Part shown: positions 1 to 7,395 of the stretch, piece by piece
How the letters are laid out: each line of letters starts with the position of its first letter
How positions within the stretch are numbered: position 1 is the stretch's first letter
Source: Candidatus Limnocylindrales bacterium
GTDB lineage: Bacteria > Chloroflexota > Limnocylindria > Limnocylindrales > CSP1-4
Length of the DNA stretch: 32,559 nucleotides
Assembly (NCBI GenBank): GCA_031292335.1
Contig: JARLHH010000173.1
Coordinates: 1 to 32,559, forward strand
Direction of reading: 5' to 3'
Translations under genes and position numbers: made by a program
Notes under the pieces: generated by a model
What the model was told of the DNA's origin: nothing
Databases searched by the model: none
What the model saw: only the letters and a program-made list of their open reading frames with translations

Positions 1-814
1 GTGCATTTACGTACACAACCGCGTCGTGTAACCCCCCATCTTTTTGTTTGCGGGGGGGGGGTTCGCGCGGCCCGCCGGGGGGGGGCGGGGCGCGCCCCGG
101 GGCGGCCAGGTCCACCTCCACCTGGCGCCGGAGCGCGGTCTTGAGGCCGGAGAAGCTGAAGTCGTAGGACTTCCCGAGCCACGCCCGCGGGAGGACCGCG
201 TCACGCGCCCGCGAGCGCGCTGCGGCGGCGGCGATCGCGGGCCCGCCCGGGTATCCCAGGCCGAGCAGGCGGCCGGCCTTGTCGAACGCCTCGCCGGCGG
301 CGTCGTCGACGGTCTCCCCGAGGAGCCGGTAGGCGAGGTGATCTCGCATCTCGACCAGGAACGTGTGCCCACCGGACACGACGAGCGCTACCAGAGGGAA
401 GGGCGGCTCCGGCCGCTCGCGCTCACCGGGATCCAGCAGCCAGGCGGCGTACAGGTGGCCTTCGAGGTGGTTGACCCCGACGAGCGGGCGTCGGTACGCC
501 CAGGCGAGCGTCTTGGCGAAGGCGATGCCCACCAGGAGCGAACCGGCCAGGCCCGGGCCGGCGGTCACCGCGATCGCGTCGACCTCACCGATCGTGATGC
601 CCGCCGTGGCGAGCACCTCCTCGAGCGCCGGCACGATCCAGCGCAGGTGTGCCCGGGCGGCGAGCTCGGGCACGATCCCGCCGGCCGGCGCGTGCAGCGC
701 GATCTGACTGGCGACCGCCTGGGCCAGGATCCGGCGCCCGCCCTGGACGACCGCGACGCCGGTCTCGTCGCAGGATGACTCGATCGCGAGCACGAGGGAG
801 GCCCGGCCGCTCAT
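1..814 (-). CDS. tsaD: TsaD, tRNA N6-threonylcarbamoyladenosine transferase, 3' end cut by window edge
   Basis: TsaD transfers the threonylcarbamoyl group to A37 of ANN-decoding tRNAs, working with TsaB and TsaE in the cytoplasm. About 271 codons are visible of a usual ~340. The ASKHA fold opens with AIESSCDETGVAV (residues ~10-22). The metal-binding pair HLEGH is at 116-120, SGGHT at 147-151, and the family stretch DFSFSGLKTALRR at 218-230. The ATG at 814 overlaps the rimI stop as ATGA, which fixes the start. From residue ~239 onward (positions ~1-100) the protein becomes an improbable run of Pro, Gly and Arg encoded by G/C homopolymers. It stays in frame, and LHDAVV near the edge may be a damaged copy of the family's FQ-AVVDVL stretch. 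I read this as poor sequence at a contig end, not a real divergent C-terminus. Identity is certain; the last 100 bases are unreliable. Confidence 0.95.
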   Translation of the reverse strand, partial: MSGRASLVLAIESSCDETGVAVVQGGRRILAQAVASQIALHAPAGGIVPELAARAHLRWIVPALEEVLATAGITIGEVDAIAVTAGPGLAGSLLVGIAFAKTLAWAYRRPLVGVNHLEGHLYAAWLLDPGERERPEPPFPLVALVVSGGHTFLVEMRDHLAYRLLGETVDDAAGEAFDKAGRLLGLGYPGGPAIAAAAARSRARDAVLPRAWLGKSYDFSFSGLKTALRRQVEVDLAAPGRAPPPPGGPREPPPRKQKDGGLHDAVVYVNA

Positions 815-1359
815 CCGGAACCACCCGGCGGCAGGGCATCCGGAAGGTCCGCGTCGGGCAGATCCGCCAGCTCCGCGCCGAGCGCGGCGAGGCGGGCCCG
901 CATGTCGGGCGACGCGAGCGGTTCGGTGGTCATGATCAGCGCGTCCTCGTGATCGTCGCTGTAGTACCGCGGCCGGATCCCGACCGGCCGGAAGCCGTAC
1001 TTCTCGTACAGCCGGCGCGCCGGGACGTTCGAGAGGCGCACCTCCAGGGTCGCCTCGCGTGCCCCCCGCTCGACCGACAGCTCCAGCGCCGCCACGAGGA
1101 GGCGCTCCCCGATCCTCCGCCGGCGCCAGGCGGGTGCCACCGCGAACGTCGTGATGTGCGCCTCGTCGACCATCAGCCAGATCCCGGCGTAGGCGACGAC
1201 GTCGCGCCCCGCCCGGACGACGAGGTAGTGGGCCAGCTTGTTCGTCTCCAGCTCCGCCTGGTAGGCGTGGGTCGGCCAGGGAGTGGTGAAGCTGGCACGC
1301 TCGATCGCCTGCACCGCCGGCAGGTCGTCGAACGTCATCCGCTCGATGGAGAGCTTCAA
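811..1359 (-). CDS. rimI: RimI-like ribosomal protein S18 N-alpha-acetyltransferase (GNAT family)
   Basis: This GNAT-fold enzyme uses acetyl-CoA to acetylate the N-terminus of S18 or other proteins. Motifs seen are the N-terminal ERMTFDDLPAVQAIERASF, the acetyl-CoA loop WRRRRIGERLL (R/Q-x-x-G-x-G/A type) in the middle, and EVRLSNVPARRLYEKYGF followed by RPRYY, all typical of RimI. The preferred start is a TTG at 1359 that overlaps the tsaB stop (TTGA) and keeps the first beta strand, giving 182 residues. An ATG at 1338 is the alternative, and neither has an ideal Shine-Dalgarno sequence. A ~35-residue tail rich in Ala, Leu, Asp and Pro extends beyond the usual RimI end. The gene sits between tsaB and tsaD, a common bacterial arrangement. 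Family certain, exact substrate inferred. Confidence 0.92.
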   Translation of the reverse strand: MKLSIERMTFDDLPAVQAIERASFTTPWPTHAYQAELETNKLAHYLVVRAGRDVVAYAGIWLMVDEAHITTFAVAPAWRRRRIGERLLVAALELSVERGAREATLEVRLSNVPARRLYEKYGFRPVGIRPRYYSDDHEDALIMTTEPLASPDMRARLAALGAELADLPDADLPDALPPGGSG

Positions 1360-2102
1360 AGGCGGACGGGCGACCACGTCGTTCCCTCCACGCTGCCCGT
1401 TGCCGTCGGCGCGCCCCGCGGGAGCGTGACGTACTCCGGGACCACCTGCGCGGGATCGTCGGAATCGCCCGCGGCGAGACGGACGGCACCCAGCCGGAGC
1501 AGGACCCCCGGAAGGCGGTCCGTTGCGGCGTCGCCGCGTGCCACGGCCGCACCAGGGGCTCGCCCGGCGAGATCCACCGCGACGAGCACCGCATCCGCCG
1601 GGAGGTCGGGCAGCGCCACGCCGATCACGAGCTGCGTCCCGGCCCGCGTCACGAGGTAGCGGCCGGACGGGCCGGCAGGCAGGAGCAGCGCGAGGCGCCG
1701 GCCGTCGGTGGCCGGGTCCGCCGCCTCCGCCGCGGCGAGCAGCGCGACCCCGCTTCCGATGGCGACCAGCGGGGTGCGGAACGCCACCGCGAGCGCTTTG
1801 GCGGTCGCCAGCCCGACCCGGAGCCCGGTGAAGGCGCCCGGGCCCGTCCCGACGACGATCCCCGCCAGGCCGGAGAGCGCGCCCCGGTCCCAGCCATGGC
1901 CGGCGAGCAGCGCCTCGAGGCGCGGCAGGAGCTCCTCCACGTGGCGATGCCCGGCCGGCCAGGTGTCGGCCGCGAGCAACGTCCCGTCGGCCGCCCCGAG
2001 GGCAAGGACGGTCCGTGACGTCGCGGTGTCGATGGCCAGCAGCATCCCGACGGTGCCGCGCACCCCCAGGCCAGCGTCTCCGGTCGCGTCGCCGGCCGTC
2101 AT
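1356..2102 (-). CDS. tsaB: TsaB, t6A biosynthesis scaffold protein
   Basis: TsaB is the inactive ASKHA paralogue of TsaD and forms the heterodimer that organises t6A formation. The conserved core begins MLLAIDTATSRTVLAL, and GIVVGTGPGAFTGLRVGLATAKALA is the family signature (the GxGPGSFTGLRVG type). The chosen ATG at 2102 overlaps the tsaE stop as ATGA and gives 248 residues. A second ATG at 2045 would begin exactly at MLLAIDT and remove a 19-residue leader, so the start is not settled. The 3' end overlaps the presumed rimI TTG. With tsaE and tsaD flanking, the three genes provide the Tsa proteins that act after TsaC; tsaC itself is not in the window. Confidence 0.94.
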   Translation of the reverse strand: MTAGDATGDAGLGVRGTVGMLLAIDTATSRTVLALGAADGTLLAADTWPAGHRHVEELLPRLEALLAGHGWDRGALSGLAGIVVGTGPGAFTGLRVGLATAKALAVAFRTPLVAIGSGVALLAAAEAADPATDGRRLALLLPAGPSGRYLVTRAGTQLVIGVALPDLPADAVLVAVDLAGRAPGAAVARGDAATDRLPGVLLRLGAVRLAAGDSDDPAQVVPEYVTLPRGAPTATGSVEGTTWSPVRL

Positions 2103-2569
2103 GCCAGCGCCTCCAGCAGGCGGTGGTGGCGCGGGTCGGTCGCCCGGCAGGCCAGCGTCCGTGCGTGGTCGCCCGACCCCGCGAGCCGGATCTCGAGTCG
2201 CCCGGTCGGCAGGGCCGGCCCCAGGCGCTCGGCCCACTCGACCACGGTGACGCCATCGGCACCCCGCTCGTCGAGAAGCCCCGCGGCGAGCGCCTCCTCC
2301 GGGCCGGCCAGGCGATAGCAGTCGAGGTGGAACAGGGGCAGGCGCCCTTCGTGCTCGGACAGCAGGACGAACGTGGGCGAGGCGACCGGGCCCACCACGC
2401 CGAGGCCGCGGGCGATGCCGCGGGCCAGCTCGGTCTTGCCGGCCCCCAGCGGGCCGGTCAGCGCGATGACGTCCCCGGCGGCGGCGGCACGCCCGAGTCG
2501 CTCGCCGAGCGCACGCATGGCGGCTGGGTCGGGAGCGACAAGACGAAACTCCGGCGGGGCGGCGTTCAT
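2099..2569 (-). CDS. tsaE: TsaE, t6A biosynthesis P-loop ATPase
   Basis: TsaE is the small ATPase that binds the TsaB-TsaD dimer and drives its cycle. The 156-residue protein has a clear Walker A, GPLGAGKTELARGI (residues ~39-52), then the family stretch VASPTFVLLSEHEGRLPLFHLDCYRL and the late motif VTVVEWAERLG. Length and motif order are normal. The stop overlaps the tsaB start (ATGA). Nine bases separate its ATG from the upstream KOW-like gene's stop, so it is probably cotranscribed with the uncharacterised genes to its right. Confidence 0.96.
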   Translation of the reverse strand: MNAAPPEFRLVAPDPAAMRALGERLGRAAAAGDVIALTGPLGAGKTELARGIARGLGVVGPVASPTFVLLSEHEGRLPLFHLDCYRLAGPEEALAAGLLDERGADGVTVVEWAERLGPALPTGRLEIRLAGSGDHARTLACRATDPRHHRLLEALA

Positions 2570-2578
2570 CCCCAGAGC

Positions 2579-3595
2579 CTACCGGTTGGCGGCGCCGACG
2601 GAGAACCGCTCCAGGTCCCCGATCGCGATCGGCAGCGTGCGGCCGTCGTCGAGGGCCACCAGCCCGGTCTCGACCACGACGCCTCCGCGCAGGCGACGCG
2701 GGCCCCCGGGTCCCAGCCAGCGGCCCTCGCTGCCGGCCGCCTGGCCACCCCGGACGACCACGCGGTCGGGCTCCGGGAACGGCAGCAACCGGTCCGCCGG
2801 CAGGAGCAGCAGCGGAGGATCGCCGACGGTCCCGACCAGCGCCCCGGAGACCGCCTCCAGGACAGCCTGGACCGCCGAAGGGAAGGCGCGCCGGAGATAC
2901 CCGCCGAGCACGAGCACCCCGAAGGACGCCAGGTGGTGCGGGCCGGCCTGCTGGCGGGCCGCCGAGGCCGCAAGGTCGCGTCGATCGCGCTCGGCGAGCG
3001 ATCCGACGACCACGCCGTGGATTCCCATCGCCCGGGCCCGGGTGATCGCCTCCGCATCCACCCGGCCCGGCATGACCACCACCGCGCCGGCGAGCGCGAC
3101 GTCGAGCGCAAGGTGCGGGTCGGAACCCTCCGGCAGCAGGACCAGGCGGCCCGCGTGCGGCTCCCCGAGCAGCTCGGTTGCGACCAGGCCCGGCCCGTCG
3201 ATCTCGAGCACGAGCGCAACGCCTGGGTGCACCTCGACCAGGCGGCCGTCCGCGGGGGCGCTGAGATGGTCCGGGTGCGAACCGGTCGCCAGGCGCCGCC
3301 GCCCGCCGTGCTCGAAGAGCAGCTCGCCGGGTGGCGTGCCGGGGCGACGGCCGGGTCGCGCGTGCTCGCCGGGCAGCCAGGTGCCGGGGAGCGGGATCCC
3401 CTGGTCCGCCCCGTGCCGGGGCAGCACCACCTCGACCAGCCGGGGGTCGCGGATTCGCTCCGCCAGCACGTCGCCGGCGTGGACGGCATCGCCGATCTCG
3501 GCGATCACGCGATCACCCGGCTGCAGCTCCAGGCGGACGCGCGGTCGCGGAACGAGGAGCGCCCGGGGCGGGACCAGGTCCAGCGTGCCGGTCAC
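2579..3595 (-). CDS. Uncharacterised protein with barrel-sandwich-like and KOW-like segments, partner of the MutL-like protein
   Basis: A 338-residue cytosolic protein with no signal peptide or membrane helix. Residues ~22-45 (LQPGDRVIAEIGDAVHAGDVLAE) look like half of a biotinyl/lipoyl-type barrel-sandwich hybrid. Residues ~110-130 (SAPADGRLVEVHPG and following) look like the other half. The middle contains an alternating beta/alpha stretch with AGAVVVMPGRVDAEAITRARAMG and VVVGSLAERDRRDL, suggesting a Rossmann-like fold. The C-terminal ~60 residues (GSEGRWLGPGGPRRLRGGVVVETG, then DDGRTLPIAIGDLERF) resemble a small KOW/SH3-like barrel. There is no lipoylation or biotinylation lysine motif. 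The GTG start overlaps the stop of the MutL-like gene (GTGA). From memory, similar proteins neighbour MutL-like genes in Chloroflexota, but I cannot name a function. Domain assignments are by eye. Confidence 0.75.
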   Translation of the reverse strand: MTGTLDLVPPRALLVPRPRVRLELQPGDRVIAEIGDAVHAGDVLAERIRDPRLVEVVLPRHGADQGIPLPGTWLPGEHARPGRRPGTPPGELLFEHGGRRRLATGSHPDHLSAPADGRLVEVHPGVALVLEIDGPGLVATELLGEPHAGRLVLLPEGSDPHLALDVALAGAVVVMPGRVDAEAITRARAMGIHGVVVGSLAERDRRDLAASAARQQAGPHHLASFGVLVLGGYLRRAFPSAVQAVLEAVSGALVGTVGDPPLLLLPADRLLPFPEPDRVVVRGGQAAGSEGRWLGPGGPRRLRGGVVVETGLVALDDGRTLPIAIGDLERFSVGAANR

Positions 3596-5307
3596 GCGTC
3601 GCGCTCCGGCCACAGGGCAGCTTCCCAGGTTCCGAGCAGCTCGCGCCGGCGGTCGGGGCGCTCCGGCAGCCGGAGCGGGATGTCTCGCAGGTCGAGCAGG
3701 AGGCCGGCGAGGCCGCCGGTGACCGGGATCTGGAAGCGGCGGCCGCGCGGCCCGAGATCGGGGGTTCCGCGGAAGGAGAGCTCGGCCGTGCCGCGCGCGC
3801 CGGGCGGAAGGTCGACGAGAGTCAGGCCGCCCGCCACGAGGTCGACCTCGGAGCGCCCGCCGCTCGTCGTGAGCGCGAGCTGCCCGGCCAGCCGGTTCGG
3901 TCGCATGCCACGCGGCGTGACGACCGTCCCGAGTCGCAGGAGCAGGTCCTCGGCCAGGTCCGCGACGAGCGCGTCCCGTTCCGCGTCGTCGTCGATCGTC
4001 CCGATCGGGCCAAGGAGCCGAGCATGGTCGATCGCGATCTGCATCGCCCCCGGCCGGCGGATGACGTCGGCGATGACGTGGGCGGCCGCGGGGCCGGGCA
4101 CCGCGGACCACGCCCCACCGGCGCCGATCACGAGATCCACGCTGCCGTCGCCGAGCACGGGCACGGTCGCCACGAGGAGGCGCTCCAGCGCGGCGCGGAG
4201 GGCGGCTCCCCGGAGCAGGGCGCCGTCTCCCTCGAGATCGCTCCACGGCGCCATCGCCAGCTCCGCCAGCCGGTCCCGCAGGCGGGCCCGGTCCAGGCCC
4301 TGCGTGAACCAGTAATCGACCCGGTCGATCGCCCCGGGACTGCTCACCCGGAACAGCGCCGCCTCGGGCGCCTCCAGGACCTCGACGCGCACGCCGCTCC
4401 CGCCGTCGGGGCGCGGCGAGGCGAGGATGCGCGTCGCTCCCGCGACGCCGATCTCGAGGATCTCCACCCGCAGCCCCAGGACGCGGGCAAGCGAGCCGGC
4501 GGCCGCGGCGATCGCGCGTCGGCTGTCGGTCGGACCACGGCGAGCGTCCGCCAGCGCCATCCGCAGGTCCGAGGCTGCCGGCTCCCCGGGCGCGCGGGCC
4601 GGCGCCGCGAGCCGCACCAGGTCCGGGTCGCGCAGGATGTCGAGCAGCGGCGCTTCCGGGATGGGTCCCGCCAGGAAGATGCGCATGCCAGGGCGTCGGG
4701 CCGCGATCCCGGCCGCCGCGACCGCCAGCTCGGCGGCCAGGTCCCGCTCGTCGGAATCGGGCGGATCGGCCACACCGACGAGGAGGGCCGCCACGCCGGG
4801 GCGCGTCGCCATCCGGGTGAGCTCGAGCGGATCCGTCCGCTCGGCGCTGCCCGCCACGACGTTCCAGCCGGCTCCCGCCGCGGCCTCTTCCAGCAGAGCG
4901 CGGGTGCGCTCGGTCGCCGCGATGACGGCGAGCGTCGCGGCCGGCACGCTCCGCGCCATCAGCCGGGGCAGGTCGAGGAGCTCGTGCCCGCCCCCCGGCC
5001 GGCCCAGGGCCGCCTCGACAAGATCCGGGTCCGCGGCGCGGAGACGATCCACGAGCAGCCGGGTGAGGGCATCCCGGTCGCTGCCGGCAGGGAGCGCCGT
5101 GGCCGCCAGCAGGCGCCAGCGTCCGTCGACGCGACCGACGATCGCGCCGGCGAGCGTCGCCGTTCCCTGGTCGAGGGTCACGAAGGCGCCGTGCGGATCG
5201 GCGGCACCAGCCGGGGTCACGCTCGGGGAAGGCAGGGAGGCGGCCCCGGGCGAATCGGGCCCGCGGTCGTCGAGGGGACCGGCAGGTTCCGCCTCGGCGC
5301 GGCTCAC
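3592..5307 (-). CDS. MutL/GlmL-like ASKHA family protein, degenerate
   Basis: A 571-residue protein that resembles the MutL/GlmL family (Pfam MutL, PF13941, the ASKHA chaperone-like proteins named after glutamate mutase, not mismatch-repair MutL). Evidence: an N-terminal phosphate-type motif FVTLDQGTATLAGAIVG (residues 42-58); a second, weaker copy LEIGVAGATRI (284-294) where the family has a D-x-G-x-A/T-T motif; an adenosine-type loop LVIGAGGAWSAVPGP (392-406); and a C-terminal beta-rich domain beginning LGTVVTPRGMRPNRLAG (459-475) and ending near LPERPDRRRELLGTWE. The first ~38 residues are Pro/Ala-rich and probably disordered. No glutamate mutase or B12 enzyme is nearby. The GTG start overlaps the preceding stop. 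Family assignment is from recall of motif pattern; the function is unknown. Confidence 0.75.
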   Translation of the reverse strand: MSRAEAEPAGPLDDRGPDSPGAASLPSPSVTPAGAADPHGAFVTLDQGTATLAGAIVGRVDGRWRLLAATALPAGSDRDALTRLLVDRLRAADPDLVEAALGRPGGGHELLDLPRLMARSVPAATLAVIAATERTRALLEEAAAGAGWNVVAGSAERTDPLELTRMATRPGVAALLVGVADPPDSDERDLAAELAVAAAGIAARRPGMRIFLAGPIPEAPLLDILRDPDLVRLAAPARAPGEPAASDLRMALADARRGPTDSRRAIAAAAGSLARVLGLRVEILEIGVAGATRILASPRPDGGSGVRVEVLEAPEAALFRVSSPGAIDRVDYWFTQGLDRARLRDRLAELAMAPWSDLEGDGALLRGAALRAALERLLVATVPVLGDGSVDLVIGAGGAWSAVPGPAAAHVIADVIRRPGAMQIAIDHARLLGPIGTIDDDAERDALVADLAEDLLLRLGTVVTPRGMRPNRLAGQLALTTSGGRSEVDLVAGGLTLVDLPPGARGTAELSFRGTPDLGPRGRRFQIPVTGGLAGLLLDLRDIPLRLPERPDRRRELLGTWEAALWPERDA

Positions 5308-5594
5308 GCGTCCCAGACCGACTCCTCGTCGAGCTCCTCGAGTCGATCGAGCAGCTGCTCGATGCCAGCCTCGTCGGCCAGCAACGCGCTCGCGGGTGCG
5401 CTGCCACCCCCGAAGATCTGGCGCAGGACCGGGTCGAAGAATGTCATCGCGCTGCCCGCCAGCCCGCCGTCCGGCATGCTCGCATGGAGGAAGAGGACTG
5501 CCGGCCCGGTCATGCCGGAAAGCTGGATCTCGCGCGCCACCTCCTCGACGAGGGCGGCCCGCTGCTCGTCACCTGGGAGCACGGGAAACGTCAC
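5304..5594 (-). CDS. Small conserved-looking protein of unknown function (96 aa)
   Basis: I cannot assign a function. The protein is 96 residues, acidic at the C-terminus (LLDRLEELDEESVWDA), and has a central hydrophobic stretch, GPAVLFLHASMPDGGLAGSAMTFFDPVLRQIFGG (residues 30-63, seen in two parts). It could contact a membrane or a protein partner but is too polar to be a confident transmembrane helix. The pattern 'P-A-hydrophobic-F-L then G-hydrophobic-A then F-P-L' recalls short conserved proteins I have seen in Chloroflexota and some Firmicutes, but this is only recall. It starts with GTG inside the macro gene's stop (GTGA) and its own stop overlaps the MutL-like start, so translation of the three is probably coupled. 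Confidence 0.7.
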   Translation of the reverse strand: MTFPVLPGDEQRAALVEEVAREIQLSGMTGPAVLFLHASMPDGGLAGSAMTFFDPVLRQIFGGGSAPASALLADEAGIEQLLDRLEELDEESVWDA

Positions 5595-6121
5595 GCCGGC
5601 ACCCCGGCCGGGACGGCCTCGGCGGCCGCAAGCGCGAGGCGGAAGGCCTCGTACGCCGCCGCACCGCGCAGGGCGAGCGTCACGCGAACGACCCGCGGCG
5701 AGCGAGCCAGCTCGGCGCGGACCGCGGCGACCGTCACCCGGGCCGCCTCCGCGATCGGGAAGCCGCCCACGCCGGTCCCCAGGGCCGGGATCGCGAGCGT
5801 CTCCACGCCGAGATCCCGAGCGTGCACGAACGCACTCCGGATGGCGCGATCGATCGCCCCGGCGTCCGTGCGGCGTACCTGGTCGAGCGAGACGGCGTGG
5901 ATCACCCAGCGAGCCGCCAGCGATCCCGCGCCCGTCACGATCGCGTCGCCCACCTCGGCGGGCCCCTGTCGGACCGCGGCGAACTCGATCGCGTCACCGC
6001 CCCGGCGCTTGACCGCGCCCGCGACGCCCGTTGCCATCCAGAGACTTGGGCTTGCCGGGCTCACGATCGCGTCCACCTCGAGGTCGCAGATGTCGCCGTT
6101 CCAGATCGCGATGTCTGCCAT
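5591..6121 (-). CDS. Macro-domain protein with altered NAAN motif
   Basis: A 176-residue single macro domain, the fold that binds ADP-ribose and often removes ADP-ribosyl or O-acetyl-ADP-ribose groups. MADIAIWNGDICDLEVDAIV (1-20) carries the family GDI and DAIV motifs. LWMATGVAGAVKRRGG (27-42) matches the LWMG-GVAGAIKR subfamily, and ALGTGVGGFPIAEAAR is the phosphate-binding loop. The usual V-N-A-A-N stretch reads V-S-P-A-S (20-24), so both asparagines are replaced by serine. ADP-ribose binding seems likely, while hydrolase activity is doubtful. The ATG at 6121 lies inside the 3' end of alr (61-base overlap), and the start is supported by the canonical N-terminus. The stop overlaps the next GTG. 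Confidence 0.88.
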   Translation of the reverse strand: MADIAIWNGDICDLEVDAIVSPASPSLWMATGVAGAVKRRGGDAIEFAAVRQGPAEVGDAIVTGAGSLAARWVIHAVSLDQVRRTDAGAIDRAIRSAFVHARDLGVETLAIPALGTGVGGFPIAEAARVTVAAVRAELARSPRVVRVTLALRGAAAYEAFRLALAAAEAVPAGVPA

Positions 6122-7395
6122 GGCCCCCGGTCCTGCGTGAGCGTGCGAATACCGACCGCGTCGGCCGGCGAAGTGTACACCCGGGGTAGGCGCGCAGCCA
6201 TCGTGGCAAGCACCTCCCAGCTGATCGTGGCGCGCTCGCGCGCCACCTCGCCGGCGGTGATCCGCTCGGCACCTTGCTCGCCGAGGAGGACGAACTCGTC
6301 ATCGGGCGTGACGGGCGGTCCGCTCACGTCCGTGACGTCGGCCATCACGGCGTCCATCGCGACCGTCCCCACGAGCGGCACCCGGGCGCCACGAACGAGC
6401 GCCGTCGCGCGGTTCCCCAGGGCGCGGATCCAGCCGTCGGCGTAGCCGACCGGCAGCGTCGCGATCCGGCTGGGGCGCGCCGTCACGAAGCTGGGCCCGT
6501 ACCCCACGCCCTCCCCGGCGGGCAGCTCTGCGACGCGGACCGGTCGGGCGTGCAGCGAGAGGACCGGCCGCAGCGCGGCGCTGATCGCGCTCGCCGCCCT
6601 CCCGATCCGGAGCCCTTCCGGTTCGATCCCGTAGAGCGACAGGCCGACCCGAACACCATCGAAGATCGGCGCGGTGCCGGCGACGAACCGCTCGACCCCG
6701 AGCAGGCCACCCGAGGCCAGGAGGTGGCGATGCGGCACCGGCAGCCCCGCCGCAACCAGGGCCTGCACGGCGGCCCTGAACCGATCGACCTGGCGGGCGG
6801 TCCGGACCGTGTCCTCGGGCGCCTGGAGATGCGACCACACTCCCTCGAGACGTGCGCCTGGAACGCCGGCGAGCCCGCGCGCTGCCGCGATCGCCTGGTC
6901 CGGCCGCAGGCCGTCGCGGCCCAGCCCGGTCTCGAGGCAGATGTGCACCACCAGGTCGCCCAGCCGACCGTGGGCGCGTCGCCCGGACCGGGTGTAGGCG
7001 GCCAGGCCCCGCGCCCAGAGGAGGTCATCCCCGGCCGCCAACGAGATCCGGGCTCGGGCAGCCGCGCCGAAGCCGTCCGGCGGAATCGGGAAGAGCACGA
7101 GGATCGGCGCATCCAGGCCGGCCGCGCGGAGCTCGAGCGCCTCGTCCAGCGTCGCGACGCAGAGCCCGTGCGCTCCGGCGGCCAGCGCGGCATGCGCGAC
7201 CGGCACGGCCCCGTGGCCGTATCCGTTGGCCTTCACAACGGCCTCGAACAGGGCGCCGGGAGGCAGCGCCGCCCGGATCGCCCCGATGTTCCCGGCCAGC
7301 CGTCCAAGGTCGATCTGCAGCCAGGCGGTGCGCGGCAGCGGCGGGAGCCCGGCGGCACGCAGACGCTCCTCGATCGGCGCCGCAGGGTCGGTCAT
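6061..7395 (-). CDS. alr: Alanine racemase
   Basis: A PLP-dependent fold-type III racemase making D-alanine for peptidoglycan in the cytoplasm. FEAVVKANGYGHG contains the PLP lysine (K55). VRVGLSLYG (~248-256), GEGVGYGPSF with the second catalytic base Y299, and LPVGYADGWIRALGN follow in normal order; VGTVAMDAVMADVTD is near 342-356. The family fold normally ends around the RVYT stretch (~405-408), but this frame runs on to residue 444. Its last ~19 residues are read from DNA that also encodes the start of the macro protein and have unnatural composition (Ser/Thr/Arg). The ATG at 7395 overlaps the nnrD stop as ATGA. Alternatively, a sequencing error hides an earlier stop. Confidence 0.95.
   Translation of the reverse strand: MTDPAAPIEERLRAAGLPPLPRTAWLQIDLGRLAGNIGAIRAALPPGALFEAVVKANGYGHGAVPVAHAALAAGAHGLCVATLDEALELRAAGLDAPILVLFPIPPDGFGAAARARISLAAGDDLLWARGLAAYTRSGRRAHGRLGDLVVHICLETGLGRDGLRPDQAIAAARGLAGVPGARLEGVWSHLQAPEDTVRTARQVDRFRAAVQALVAAGLPVPHRHLLASGGLLGVERFVAGTAPIFDGVRVGLSLYGIEPEGLRIGRAASAISAALRPVLSLHARPVRVAELPAGEGVGYGPSFVTARPSRIATLPVGYADGWIRALGNRATALVRGARVPLVGTVAMDAVMADVTDVSGPPVTPDDEFVLLGEQGAERITAGEVARERATISWEVLATMAARLPRVYTSPADAVGIRTLTQDRGPWQTSRSGTATSATSRWTRS

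Noticed and set aside
3592..5307. DNA mismatch-repair MutL.
   Set aside because: No GHKL ATPase motifs; the motifs match ASKHA proteins called MutL in the glutamate mutase sense.
2579..5407. A 942-residue fusion protein covering the KOW-like and MutL-like regions.
   Set aside because: The N-terminal part is a shifted-frame reading of the MutL-like gene; only the C-terminal 338 residues after the GTGA overlap look like protein.
44..6445. Long open frames on the plus strand opposite tsaD, the MutL-like gene and alr, up to ~890 codons.
   Set aside because: They are antisense to clear genes, rich in Arg/Pro/Gly, have no recognisable motif, and are expected at ~70% G+C where stop codons are scarce.
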